Shown: positions 10,657 to 21,187, counted from the first letter of the stretch. The stretch: DNA of 64,000 nt from Siphonodentalium dalli (GCA_032622095.1 CP136065.1:41329503-41393502), one strand, 5' to 3'. Notes: generated by a model not told the origin, from the letters alone. Program-made: numbers and translations.

Positions 10657-10678
10657 GAATAGACCGAAAGGTCTATTC
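10657..10678. other. 9-bp hairpin with GAAA tetraloop
   Basis: gaatagacc-gaaa-ggtctattc is a perfect 9-bp stem closed by a GAAA loop, a very stable RNA hairpin. On the minus strand the stem is unchanged but the loop reads TTTC, so the GAAA form exists only in plus-strand RNA. It lies about 105 bp from the end of the decayed coding region at 10783-11677. It may be the structured end of a transposable element. Confidence 0.6.
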
Positions 10679-10782
10679 CTTCACCCCTCATGTTTTTTTG
10701 CCTTTATTTAGAATAGAGAAAAAAAAAGTATTTTTATACATTTCTATAATTATTTTCTTTTATGTTTCTCCTTTCTTGGAGG

Positions 10783-11677
10783 CTACTCTCCAGAGGATGA
10801 AGGAGACGGAGTTAGTTTCTGTCTTTGTTGGTATTGCCGTTCCTTTTCTTCCTGAACTTTGTTCAACTTTGTAACTTCTGCCAGCGCTGAATCTGCTTTC
10901 TTCTGTAGATTATCTAGCATTTTCAATACTTCATCCGCGGAAGGGGCAGTGGGTGGTCGTTCCGGCCCCACATCGATACAGACAGGGGGACACCGGAGGT
11001 CGCGGTGTTGGTGGGTTGTAATCCTCCGCTGCATCAGGATCCGGAGACGGTTGTAGAGGTGGTAGTGTCTCCGTGAATACCACAAAGTCGGCAACAGGGA
11101 CGTCCGGGGTGATGTCAGCGTCCATGTTGTTTCCGCTGGTGGTGACAGGTACATTCACTGCAGAGGCTGTCTGGATGTCATCAGTCGGTCTCTGAGATGT
11201 TATATCAGTGGATGTGTCTTCTTGCCGGGAGGCCAAGTGGGGGAGAACTGGGTGTCTCTCAGTTCTCCTTTTCCACTTGGCCTTCCTGTCAGCGGCGCTG
11301 CGATGGTGTCTTTCTCTTTTTCTTGGTGGTAGCCCCTCCAGTGGTGGTGGGTTGCTGGTGGGTTCCAGCATCCGAGTTATCTCCAACAGAGGGTCCTGAA
11401 AAGGACCGTGATGGTGTAACCCGGAATTCCAGAAAAAGCTCCACGTGGCTACCTGCGTAAAGTCCAGGCCAGACAGGGATCCATGTGGAGTGAGCTGAGT
11501 GCGTGCCTGACTTCGGCGGGGATTGTCCGGCCAAAGTCAGTAATCCGATCGCTGAGCGAGCTAGCTAAGTCCTGGAACGCTCAATCCAGGACGTCCTCTC
11601 TCGTCAGCAGTCGGAACACGAATGAATTGATTTCGGCGCTCTATTTTACCGTAAGCCAGGGCTATATACTATTTTGA
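10783..11677 (-). pseudogene. unidentified decayed protein, several frameshifts
   Basis: Minus-strand coding-like sequence spread over at least three frames. The upstream part (about 11640-11465) reads LTREDVLDWAFQDLASSL...ITDFGRTIPAEVRHALSS. The middle (11386-10931) is basic and then acidic and Pro-rich: KRERHHRSAADRKAKWKRR, later PSPDPDAAEDYNPPTPRPP. The end (11154-10783) is a coiled coil: SADEVLKMLDNLQKKADSAL then NKVQEEKERQYQQRQK. I do not recognise the family. A helical start, a basic linker and a terminal coiled coil would fit an element-encoded RNA-binding protein, but that is inference. Confidence 0.4.
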
Positions 11678-11679
11678 AC

Positions 11680-12795
11680 CGGCCAACCAATGAAATTGCT
11701 TAAATCCGGTTTCACCGGCAAAAGCTCTGCCGAATCGGCCATCGATCATGTGCTGGCACCGCTCTTACCACTAGACGGAGTTACTAAATTTCATTGCAAA
11801 GTATTTTATAGACCGGTTGCCGAAACCTCCATTGCAATGTAAACAATAAATGTTTACGAAAACAGACGATAGTATTTATAAAAATAGTATCACATGCACA
11901 ACCTGGGAAAACCCGATTATTCAAACTAAAATTAGTGTTCATACGCCAGCACTGACCCGGAAAACATTAAGCAAAGGCCATTCATCCAGGGTCAGTTTTC
12001 GTAAAAACATTACGACATTGTTTATGACTATTTTCCGTCACTATAATGGGATTATCATTTGTTTAATTTGGGAAAACATGACTTGTTTTTGTATTCCTAT
12101 ACTGTCTTTACTATACTCTATAGATAGACCGGGATACATGATCATGTTTTATATGTTCCCAAATATAAAGTTCAAATTGAAATTATTACGCATTGTTAAT
12201 GTAAACACATGGCTCAATTTTTTTCCCGGGAAAACGCCATAATTTCTAACTCAATAACTGGATTACGTAACGCTATTTACGATACAAAAAGATTTATCTC
12301 AAATGTGCCACAAAATAGGGTAACCACTGCATTTTTAAATATTGTATAAATATATTCAGCTTCTGAGTTCTCGCGCGGATTGATATCAACATGAAAATAA
12401 TAAAAATTGAGCGGAGAATTGATCGATAAACCGCGAATATCGCGTTTGTATTTTTGACGAAAAGAGTGACAAAATGCATCAAATAGTAAATGAGGTACTG
12501 TGTCAAAATGCGTCAAATAGTAAATGAGTTAAACTTAAGAACTGGGAACTTATCCAAAGCTCCGGACACTGTTGTTGATTTTTATTGTACATTAGAGAAA
12601 ATAACCACAAAAGACTTAAACTTATTTTTCAGAGAGAAACTTACTCAGTTTAAAAACCCATCTCCTAATGAGTAAAAAAAAAACCTATGGCATTATAATA
12701 GTATTGTCAGGTCAAAATGAACCAACACAGTCTGTGAAGAACAGCATCAATTATTATTATTTTAATATTCATAGATTTTGGCCATTGGGCCTTCT
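11680..12795. other. no supported gene
   Basis: A 130-codon plus-strand frame at 11850-12242 looks like translated AT-rich DNA (Ile, Phe, Lys and Thr bias, no domain). A near-duplicate of about 25 bp (gtcaaatagtaaatgag) occurs at 12478-12495 and 12513-12529. Confidence 0.4.
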
Positions 12796-12797
12796 TT

Positions 12798-12971
12798 GGT
12801 GGAAATCTATACAAATTACATGCTTTTGATGTGAGTGAAATTTATGATAACAGTTCTAAAGCTGAATTTGTTGTGAACATAAGTTGTGATATAATGTGGT
12901 AAATTCAACATTAGAACTGTATTGTAAATTTCACTCACATCGAAAGCATGTAATTGATATACATTTCCACC
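12798..12971. repeat. 174-bp hairpin, candidate MITE
   Basis: Inverted arms of about 63 bp: the left arm starts ggtggaaatctatacaaatt and contains atgcttttgatgtgagtgaaatt. The right arm ends aattgatatacatttccacc. A loop of about 47 bp separates them. There is no coding content. Target duplications were not clear. Confidence 0.75.
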
Positions 12972-12979
12972 AAATTCCC

Positions 12980-13560
12980 CACGAACATTTAATTTAAATT
13001 CTGCATGTCCATAATCTGGGTACACAGTTTAGGGGAAATTTAATAGCCTGACTTAGAGTATAAGACTCTCCAGTCTGCATTCTAAATTATCTAATCATTT
13101 ATATTGAGACATGCGGACCTTTGGATTTACTAACAGACAATGTTCATCAAAAATTGTGCTTACTGAGGTATTAAAGCTGGGATAGAAAAGATCAAACCTA
13201 TCTTAACTTGATCTACTCACGATTATCTCAAATTCACTTCCATATGCATTAGAGCAAACATGCCATTCAACCGTAATCATAAGGAAGACTATTAAAACAC
13301 ATATTGACCCTCAGAAATAAATCCCTTTTTCTGACCATGTGAAAAACTGATCAAAGAGATCAGAAAAAGTATGTATTTCTCATGTTTATTTAGTGTTTCT
13401 TAGGCTTAGCCTTATGTTTCTCAGATGTTAGGTTTTTCTCAGGTGATCCTATTTCAGACGATATGTATTTATCAGGTGATCCTTGACAGTCCTCCACGGT
13501 CTAGTAGATCCACTTTCCTGAAGATATTTATCAATAAGTTGCTTCCCAGGGAGTCAACGG
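12980..13560. other. no supported gene
   Basis: AT-rich sequence with a loose run of 'ttctcaggtgatcc' repeats near 13415-13485. Nothing else can be supported. Confidence 0.4.
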
Positions 13561-14218
13561 TTCATTATTGCATCAGCAAAGTAAGTTCTGACCGTTTTTT
13601 TTCTGGAGTAATCCACTTCCTTCTGGTAGTAGTTTTGTGTGATGAACTGGCCTTCTCTGTGATTACAGATGCTGAGGTAGTGTTATCTGCATCTGGACTA
13701 TATCCATCATTCTCATCATCTGAGGCATCCACCCCGGCATCACACTGCTCTTCAACTAAGTCATTACAAACTTCAATCTCGTCCAAAGTTTTACCATAAA
13801 AACTGGAAAGAAGCATAATTTTTGACACTTTGGCAACCTGCATGACATCACTAGGAAGTCTATTGTGATTTCTGTGAATTGCTAAGTTATGCCATAAAAA
13901 GCCAGCCAACATATCCAACTAGTGTTCTTGCAAGCACAGGACATGTGCAGTACTTGAAATATTCTTTCTTAATTTTGTGCTTGTAAGAAGCTGTGGCTTT
14001 TCAGCACCGCATTCGGAGGAAAATTTCCTGATTATATCCGATCCTCTCAGGTGCGAAGTTGCAGAGTCATTTTGAAACAGATATATGTTGTCACAATGAG
14101 GCCTTGATTTGAGTGCTAGATCTATCCAAAGAATGACTTCTTCAGTGAGAAGAATAGGAACTGTCCTTCCACGCTTTCCACGAATTTCTAATCTTTGCAT
14201 TACATCCAACAGCTTGTT

Positions 14219-15490
14219 AGTCGAGTTTTTTTCCAAAACTCGACTTATAGTTTGATGAGGGACGGTGGACGGGCGGGCGGGCGGGCGGCGTGTTTTGCTT
14301 ATAACTCAACCGTTTATTGACGGATTAAAAAAAAATTGGTGTGTGAGTACATATCCATGCTCGTAAGCTGCAGACAAAAAATCGGGTTCGTCCGCACATT
14401 TATTACAGAGTTATGGCCCTTTGAATTTTCAGCTCGTTAGCGCGATAACTTCAACAAACGTTATCCGATTTGATTGAAATTTGGTATATAGGTGTCTCCC
14501 AAGAATATCTCGGATGAGTTCGAAAACCGGCCTGGTCCGATAAAATTTGATAGAGTTATGGCCCTTAATTAGTCATTTTTCGTGAATTTTCAGCTCGTTA
14601 GCGCGATAACTTCAACAAACGTTATCCGATTTGATTGAAATTTGGTACATAGGTGTCTCCCAAGAATATCTCGGATGAGTTCGAAAACCGGCCTCGTCCG
14701 ATAAAATTTGATAGAGTTATGGCCCTTAATTAGTCATTTTTCGTGAATTTTCAGCTCGTTAGCGCGATAACTTCAACAAACGTTATCCGATTTGATTGAA
14801 ATTTGGTATATAGGTGTCTCCCAAGAATATCTCGGATGAGTTCGAAAACCGGCCTCGTCCGATAAAATTTGATAGAGTTATGGCCCTTAATTAGTCATTT
14901 TTCGTGAATTTTCAGCTCGTTAGCGCGATAACTTCAACAAACGTTATCCGATTTGATTGAAATTTGGTATATAGGTGTCTCCCAAGAATATCTCGGATGA
15001 GTTCGAAAATCGGCCTCGTCCGATAAAATTTGATAGAGTTATGGCCCTTAATTAGTAATTTTTCGTGAATTTTCAGCTCGTTAGCGCGATAACTTCAACA
15101 AACGTTATCCGATTTTATTGAAATTTGGTATATAGGTGTCTCCCAAGAATATCTCGGATGAGTTCGAAAACCGGCCTGGTCCGATAAAATTTGATAGAGT
15201 TATGGCCCTTAATTAGTCATTTTTCGTGAATTTTTAGCTCGTTAGCGCGATAACTTCAACAAACGTCCTCCGATTTGTTTAAAATTTGGAATAGACATAC
15301 TTGCCAAGAATATTTCTGACGAGTTCGAAAACCATCCTGGCCCGATAAAATTTGATGGAGTTATGGCCCTTAATTAGTCATTTTTCGATTTTACCTATTA
15401 ATTAGTCTACCGATACTGATGCACACCAATTGGCGGTAGCCACCGGCGGTAAGCCACTGAAAACGAGACACGGCATCTCTGATGCCACCT
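14219..15490. mobile_element. 1.27-kb insertion carrying a 161-bp satellite
   Basis: Flanked by CTTGTT on both sides (14213-14218 and 15491-15496), a 6-bp target duplication. Without the insertion and one copy of CTTGTT, the flanking recombinase-like frame runs on unbroken across the site. The left end is a hairpin (agtcgagttttt...aaaactcgact), followed by a gggcgggcgggcgg run. The right end has a second hairpin (ggcatctctgatgcc). Most of the interior is a six-copy satellite. There is no coding capacity. This is a non-autonomous element of unknown class. Confidence 0.75.
14431..15396. repeat. 161-bp satellite, six copies
   Basis: The landmark agctcgttagcgcgataact recurs at 14431, 14592, 14753, 14914, 15075 and 15236, an exact 161-bp period. 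The unit also contains gatttgattgaaatttggta, gtctcccaagaatatctcgg and agagttatggcccttaatta. The first four copies are nearly identical and the last is diverged, with a degenerate half copy to the left of 14431. The gttatggccctt and gaaatttggta phrases are common in mollusc repeats. Confidence 0.95.
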
Positions 15491-16264
15491 CTTGTTTTCA
15501 TAATCACTAAGCGTTTTCCGTACCTCTTCTGAATCTCCAGCTTTGTTTGAACTGCCAGTCGTCATACCTAATTTTAGACACCTCCCCTTGTCTTTTTCTA
15601 TTGAAGAGTATAATCTTGGCAATCGACGCCTGCAGTATAGTGTAGTAGCTTTCCTTTCTGTACTGACAAGATTGAGCCTCTTGTCCTACATGTACTTGAG
15701 TGATATACTGGTTGAGTAGCATTATGTCTTTTGTAAGTGGGATCACTGATGCACTAGTGATATTTCTTTTCCGATGGTCTAAATCTTTTTTTGCTGATGT
15801 TGAGATCGCTGTCCATTTTATACCTATTTGTTTTAAAAGTTCAGCACAGTCATTCGCTTCCTTGACACTTTTCTTCTCAAGGAGGTCAACCATATGGAAT
15901 TCTGTTGCTTTTTTAATGTACACTCCTATCTTCATGGCTTGGGATGGAGTACTATAGGAATGTGAATCATCATCGAACCCGGAACATTGTTTGGCACAGG
16001 ACTCGATTATTGAAAAAGTTGACAGGTTTATAGAAACATGATAACGATTGTGAATATGATGCTTTTAATCTTAGGAGCATCTAGTAATTTAGCAAGCTGC
16101 CGCATCTTGGAACGTATCGTAGAAAACTGCTCTTTATCACCCTTGTGTATTTCTAGTAGATGAGATCCATATAGAAGAATAACTTTGTCTGATGCAAGGA
16201 TTTTGATAATCTGTTTCTTCTCGTCGTGATATGGCTTTATTGCTAAAACGATGTTAAACCCCAT

Positions 16265-17370
16265 TCAATCAACCTCAGACTCATTTAAAATTATCACTAG
16301 ATGCATAAAGTAACCAAATATTTTTTATTTATCATATGAACATAAAGTAAAAATGGCCCTATAAATTCTTAAATCCCACTAATATGACACAAAATGAAAG
16401 TGTCAATTACAAAGTAGCTTACGTTGACTTGATGAATTATCTTGGAAACTAATTTATTTTCCGATCTGATGCACTTCAGCATAGCACTAAAGTTTGTGGT
16501 GGTGGTCAGGAATTGAGAATTAAGAAAATTGTCTGTTGCAGTGCAGTGTCACCTTCCGTATGGCCCTTCTGCAAGTGCATACCCATGTTATACACTGCCT
16601 GAACCTGGAACACTCCTACTCTACTGGCCATGGTGAGAGTAGTGTGAATAATATCCAAACTAAAAGTGCAAAACAAGAGGTGTGCACTCACGTGCTAGCA
16701 TACCCCCACCTCGGCAAATTCAACCGGCATTATCCGTAAACCCTGTGGTAAACCCAACAACAAAGAAGCTTGTACAGAAAAAATTATTCATATTGGTTCA
16801 AATTTGTTCGAATGATTGCAGAAACCCCAAAAAAGGGTAATGTAACCTTAACATCTAAGATGGCTTTTGTCAAGTGTTTCGTCAGTCAAACCAAACTTCT
16901 GCTATTAAAGAAGGCACACAACTCCAGGGAAAATTTTTGGACAAAGCTGATTTTCGATCTCATCTGAGATATTATAGCAATAGACCTGTATATCAAATGT
17001 TGGTTAATGTTTATTTGAGTTTATATCATGCGAACAGTGATAAATTTACTGAAAATATAATTGAAATCTGTTAATATTTATTGAATTGTCGAACTGATGC
17101 CAATACAATTGCTAAAAATAGACATTTTACCTCCATTAAAGCTGTTTGTGTCCTCATCTGATTACGATTAAGTCAAAAATGAAGTGTAATGTTAGTGAAA
17201 ACAGTCCGAGCCAACCCTGAGTCGCATCATGTAGAGAGGGTGTTGTGAGAAGCATGTATACCAAAAATTATTGAAATTGGTTCATATTTGTTAAAGTTAT
17301 TAAGACGGACAGAATTTTCTAAGTCGAAAATGAGGCGTAACTTTAAAAAAAAAGTCGGACCGCACCGCAA
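16265..17370. other. no supported gene; repeat-like segments
   Basis: Short open frames at 16506-17074 show no domain. From about 17190 the sequence (attattgaaattggttcata, gttattaagacggacag) is of the generic repeat type that ends in cggacggacgg at 17461-17475. Confidence 0.4.
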
Positions 17371-17500
17371 TTAGCATCATGCGGAGAGGCGGTCCTAAGG
17401 AGACTGCATACAAAAGATTATTGAAATCGGTTCATAGTTGTTCGAGTTATGAGGACGAACAGACGGACGGACGGTACGACGAACATTCGCTACCTATGTG
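17190..17500. repeat. two-copy degenerate repeat ending in a cggacgg run
   Basis: Two related modules: one near 17200-17310 with 'agtccgagccaaccctgagtcgcatcatgtagagag' and one near 17345-17450 with 'agtcggaccgcaccgcaattagcatcatgcggagag'. Each is followed by a 'ttattgaaat[t/c]ggttcata' phrase. The second ends in gacggacggacgg. This form is usual for short mollusc interspersed repeats. Confidence 0.55.
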
Positions 17501-17559
17501 CCCTAAATTTCCTGGAGGGAGACTTCAAGTCTCTCTGTTCTGGACCCCTAGGCTGAGGC

Positions 17560-17735
17560 CTGCTATGTGGTACTTTTTTTAAGGGGTAATATTTTCACAA
17601 AAAAGCACCTTATGTGGTACCACATTTTCTTTCAGTCCAATGGGTGCTTCTGGGGTACTTGTGGCCGAGGATTATGTGGTCTAATTTGGCAAAAATCTAT
17701 GTGGTTTACTCTTTGTCCAAAGATCATGTGGTACA
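17560..17735. repeat. scattered ATGTGGT words
   Basis: The word tatgtggt or catgtggt occurs five times in about 170 bp (17564, 17612, 17675, 17699 and 17725 approximately), at irregular spacing. It may be a decayed short tandem repeat. Confidence 0.4.
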
Positions 17736-17954
17736 AGTGTCCATGAATAAGTCCATGAAAAAAGACTTGGATCTCATGCCAATTTTTTACTTATTTTTTC
17801 ACTAACAAGATCATAATATAAATTTTCATTTCAAAGCCAGATATACAAAGGTATGTCATTGAAATCATTTTAAATGTTTTACTGTACAGTGTATAGAAAT
17901 GTATAGAGTTCTGTACACAAAATAAATCAGACCCTGACCAGACAGCTCCTGTAG

Positions 17955-18220
17955 CTGTCTGTCTGATCTTGAGTTTAATGTCACTTTCAGCAATTTTTTA
18001 GCTATATCACGATGTTGCCACTTTTAGTGGGGGAGGAAAGTCCAGACAATGATGTCTGGCGAAACCCCCGACCTTCGGCAGGTAAGTGGCAACCTCCCCA
18101 CTTGAGTTGGAGGTGAAAAATCCCGGAGTGGATATGACCCAGATCGAACCCCCATCCCAGAGGTTGAGGGCTCTACGGCATTGAGTCGAACTCGTTACCG
18201 ACTGAGCCACCGGGGCCCCC
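17955..18220 (-). mobile_element. tRNA-derived SINE
   Basis: The minus strand begins ggggccccggtggctcagtc, with a polymerase III A-box-like TGGCTCAGTCGG. About 50 bp later it has a B-box-like GGGTTCGATCTGGG (18137-18154). The body ends with gcaacatcgtgatatagct and gctgaaagtgacattaaac, a tail shared with the SINE at 34950-35250. It is non-coding, and its retrotransposition would rely on LINE enzymes in trans. Confidence 0.8.
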
Positions 18221-18910
18221 TATGTAGGGAGGAAAGGGTTAACAAAAATGCAATTTATCTTACAGTAGTTTTATGATTTTTTATCTTACAGTAGTGCTAT
18301 GAGCGAATATGTAATCACCTTTGCAAACAGTTTAGATCCAGGAGACTCCTAATAACTCAGCATCTCATCAGGATCCAAACTGTTTGATGCTCTGATTGTG
18401 CTTTTCAAAAATATGTGACATGCCACGAGATAATAGGGCTTAGTAATTTCAAAGTGAAAATTTCAATACCTTTAACATTGAAAATACTGTAGTAGTATAC
18501 GATCGGGATAGAGGCATGTATAGGAGGGCGAGATGTGGAGAGTGGAGAATTTTTTTTCGATATTGTTACATCCGTATATATAATTAAATAAGTAGATATA
18601 TAGATATCGGGTATAGCTGACGCAATTACCTATAATACGGGTAGTTTACCTTTGACTAGTCCACTAATTTTATTGATCCCCCACTTTTCGAATGAACTGA
18701 TCTAAACTCCAATTATTGATTCCTCGGCTGTGTGTGCTTTAGTATTAAGCAATTGATGGTGGTGTTAATGAGATCAACTATGCTTTTAGCGTTCAATCAA
18801 TCTAATTATTCTTTCACCCAAAATTTGTTAGCTGTTTTAAAGCAAATTATCTGCACTTGAGTCGGGTGGGTTTTAACACTTTCGCTGTTGAGATTTCGTT
18901 TGCAATAGAA
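18221..18910. other. no supported gene
   Basis: AT-rich intergenic sequence without an open frame or repeat that I can support. Confidence 0.4.
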
Positions 18911-18918
18911 TCAGTAAA

Positions 18919-19156
18919 TTAACCACTTACCTTCGATATAACGCATACTAATATTTTTCGGAATTTCGATACAACTGATGATTAAATTTCCCCTCAATAT
19001 TCTAGGCGCCCACACAAAATTAAAATAAAACATGTGAGAACCTGGAATATCAAGGGGGGCCTGAGGCCCAAACAATATTACTCCGCCACTTTTTAGTCCA
19101 AGCTGTAGCTTAGCTTCTCTTCTGGTATGTGGTCCGTATCCGTTAAACACCCCCAA
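18919..19156 (-). CDS. hypothetical exon or ORF
   Basis: Minus-strand frame starting MGVFNGYGPHTRREAK and running to a consensus donor gtaagt at about 18918. The readable content (KSGGVILFGPQAPLDIPGSH, FVWAPRILRGNLIIS) looks coding, but I do not recognise the family. Its start overlaps the end of the upstream ORF (19143-19547) by 14 bp in another frame. It could be the second part of a frameshifted protein or a spliced exon. Confidence 0.35.
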
Positions 19157-19547
19157 GCCTCTCCACTCGCGAATGCACCGTCGTCGAAAACTTCCGGTGG
19201 TGATACAACGATGGCACTGTATCCTCCAAGGTCTCCAGCAAGTCCATTCTAGCTTTTTCTAGAACCACCAATTGATTCTTAAGTTTTAGGATGGTGTCGA
19301 CCCGACGAAGCTCCTCTTTTCGTGTATTCAAACGCTGCCGGGCTATTATCGCCAATAGGCGAGCTAGACGCTTAAACCCATTGTCCTCCGCTATCGTTTG
19401 AAGTAGCTCCTCCAAAAAGGCCATCTGAAGAACGTAATACTCTGGAGTATCCGAAGGCTTCAACAATGACACCAAGCGAGCTTTCACTTGAGTTTCAAGC
19501 TCGCTCGATTCGCGACGAGCTTGATGAGATTCAAGAAGGTAACACAT
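19143..19547 (-). CDS. hypothetical helical protein, 134 aa
   Basis: Complete minus-strand ORF from ATG at 19547 to a stop at 19143. It is almost wholly alpha-helical, with Lys/Arg/Glu/Leu-rich segments (ARLLAIIARQRLNTRKEELR, KLKNQLVVLEKARMDLLETL), and probably forms a coiled coil. A TATA-type box, TATAAAAG, lies about 70 bp upstream, which supports a real gene. The family-B polymerase fragment at 20011-20367 is on the same strand about 460 bp upstream, so both could be relics of one Polinton-like element. The function is unknown. Confidence 0.45.
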   Translation of the reverse strand: MCYLLESHQARRESSELETQVKARLVSLLKPSDTPEYYVLQMAFLEELLQTIAEDNGFKRLARLLAIIARQRLNTRKEELRRVDTILKLKNQLVVLEKARMDLLETLEDTVPSLYHHRKFSTTVHSRVERLGGV

Positions 19548-19615
19548 TTTCGGTGAGGAAGTTTTGGTAAACTGAGGTAATCGAAACTGCTAGGCGGTTT
19601 TTAAGTGACCCGTGT

Positions 19616-19623
19616 CTTTTATA
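19616..19623 (-). promoter_or_regulatory. TATA box for the 19143-19547 ORF
   Basis: TATAAAAG on the minus strand, 69-76 bp before the start codon. That leaves a 5' UTR of roughly 40 nt, which is plausible for a compact gene. Confidence 0.45.
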
Positions 19624-20010
19624 CGAAAATATTGAACGTAGCAGGTGTTAATTTTGAGCAGATTGCACGACACCTGAGGCTATAGGACCGTATAGGTGAA
19701 TGGGGTATCGTGCATTTTCGCTTAAAAGCTAATCCCGACTCACTATTGACAAATAGGGCGTCTGGCCCACAGGCGTTAAAATCGTTTCCTTAAATATTAT
19801 TGTTAGATCGTAAACTAAAAGATAGCTAATTTTATGGTGTGTTTGTCTCTTCGCTATCTGTAAACACTATCGATAATCGAATTTTTGGGGAGACCGCAGG
19901 GGTTGAACGATAGTGGAGGAATGTTTTAAAGGAACGTATCGAGTTTATATAGCAATAATCAATCAACATACAATTAACAAAATATATACACATATCAACA
20001 AAAGAACATC

Positions 20011-20367
20011 CTAATATTTAAAGGGCTCGTCGTGATTCCATCGGCCATTATGTGTCTTTTCGGATAAAAAATAAGACAGACCGTTTTTTAATTGGGAATA
20101 TGTATACATAGAATTTCCCCACATTTTAAAACCCATGTTAACGGTGGGAGTTGGGCATTTCAGTTTCAAGACATCCATATACATTTTAGCCGTTAACTGG
20201 TTCTGCTTTTTATTCACGCCTTTGCACGTCACTTTGGTCGAATCACCGATGCACATATAACATTTGCTGGAAAGAGCAATAATTCCATCCCCACGACATT
20301 CTTCTTTGAAAAGACCTCCGGTCCTCTTGCTGTAGGCGAAAGCTTCCTTGCAGCAATCTCGATCCAT
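20011..20367 (-). pseudogene. family-B DNA polymerase, C-terminal fragment (Polinton/adinto-like)
   Basis: 118-codon frame with KRTGGLFKEECRGDGIIALS, KCYMCIGDSTKVTCKGVNKK and NSMYTYSQLKNGLSYF. This is the order of motifs seen after the palm active site in protein-primed family-B polymerases of Polinton/Maverick and adinto-like elements. In a complete enzyme this region follows the catalytic YxDTD motif and helps hold the template. Here a TGA stops the frame just upstream of the Met and the palm and exonuclease domains are absent, so it is a relic. It could come from a transposon or from an integrated virus of the same lineage. The family call is from memory of the pattern. Confidence 0.55.
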
Positions 20368-20479
20368 GTATCAGACTTTTGAGCCATCATATGGCAATAA
20401 ACCATATGAAACAAGACTTGATAGTTGTGGTCCTTCCAATAAACAAGCAAACCGGGACATAGGGTAGAAATCACAAGGC

Positions 20480-21030
20480 CAGTTGGTATAACGTCAAGAG
20501 CATAAAGGAATGTTTTACATAACTATTCCATTAGTATTAGCATTTATCCAGCTTCGTGCCAATAATAATATGACATGGTAGTAGTCATGAGAGCATAGAA
20601 TGCACCTTTGTGGCGATTGACATTGTTTACTTTTGGAGTTTGTCACCGGAGACCGCAAATTCGGTGGGGAAGTTTTGGAACACCGCTTCGGAATTGCTAT
20701 TGAATCGGATTGTTTTTATGACAATACATGTTCTAGAATCGTTTTAAATACAACGTAAGTGAAATTTACACCAGCAAGTACAAGTTTAATAGTTTACGGT
20801 GTGGTGTCTTGCTTTTGGAAACAGCGATCGAATTGTGCGTGTTCATCTCGAACTTCCGGTCAATCGCCCAATTTATTCTCGACCCAATTTCCAATTTTCC
20901 GTTAAAAGACTACTGAAATCCAGACACAAGTATCACTTGGGTAGTTTTACTATTTTAGTGTTTTTAATATAGTTTCTTTGAAGAAAAAAACTAGTTTAAT
21001 CACCAACTAATAAGCGGATTGTCGTAATTA
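20480..21030. other. no supported gene
   Basis: Holds a 20-bp echo of the 5' UTR of the 19143-19547 ORF: ttcggtggggaagttttgg at about 20660-20680 against ttcggtgaggaagttttgg at 19549-19568. Nothing else is seen. Confidence 0.4.
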
Positions 21031-21033
21031 TAA

Positions 21034-21187
21034 GCAATCAACATCGTTTTCGATGCATCTGTCGGCGTATAGAAGTGTCTGATGCTGAACTACATGTACA
21101 TACTTAGATAATTTCGCTTCAGTATGTAATTCGGCATCAGACACTTAATATATACGCGACAGAAGCATCAAAAACGACGTTGATTGC
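21034..21187. repeat. 154-bp hairpin, candidate MITE
   Basis: Inverted arms of about 68 bp around a short loop. The left arm begins gcaatcaacatcgttttcga and the right arm ends aaaacgacgttgattgc. Both arms carry the 'agtgtctgatgc' block. It is non-coding. No target duplication was established. Confidence 0.75.

Larger units (their letters stand above)
13565..16264 (-). pseudogene. tyrosine-recombinase-like gene (Crypton/integrase-type), interrupted
   Basis: Minus-strand protein in pieces. 16264-16028 is a helical start (SKMRQLAKLLDAPK). About 16020-15507 has FDDDSHSYSTPSQAMKIG, a long helical domain and LFNRKRQGEVSKIRYDDW, where the Arg fits the first catalytic Arg of tyrosine recombinases. 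After a frame change comes EEVRKTLSDYEN. The frame resumes at 14212 with RLEIRGKRGRTVPILL, SHLRGSDIIRKFSSECG and TKLRKNISSTAHVLCLQE, then a TAG at 13919-13921, then HNLAIHRNHNRLP. In relatives this block holds the His/Arg and a Tyr nucleophile. Here the Tyr position appears to be Asn, so the enzyme would be inactive even without the stop. An insertion at 14219-15490 splits the gene. Confidence 0.65.

Noticed and set aside
11850-12242. 130-codon plus-strand frame
   Set aside because: Composition matches translated AT-rich DNA, with no domain, splice context or repeat support.
14219-15490. Helitron interpretation of the satellite-bearing insertion
   Set aside because: Helitrons insert between A and T without duplication; this one has a 6-bp CTTGTT duplication.
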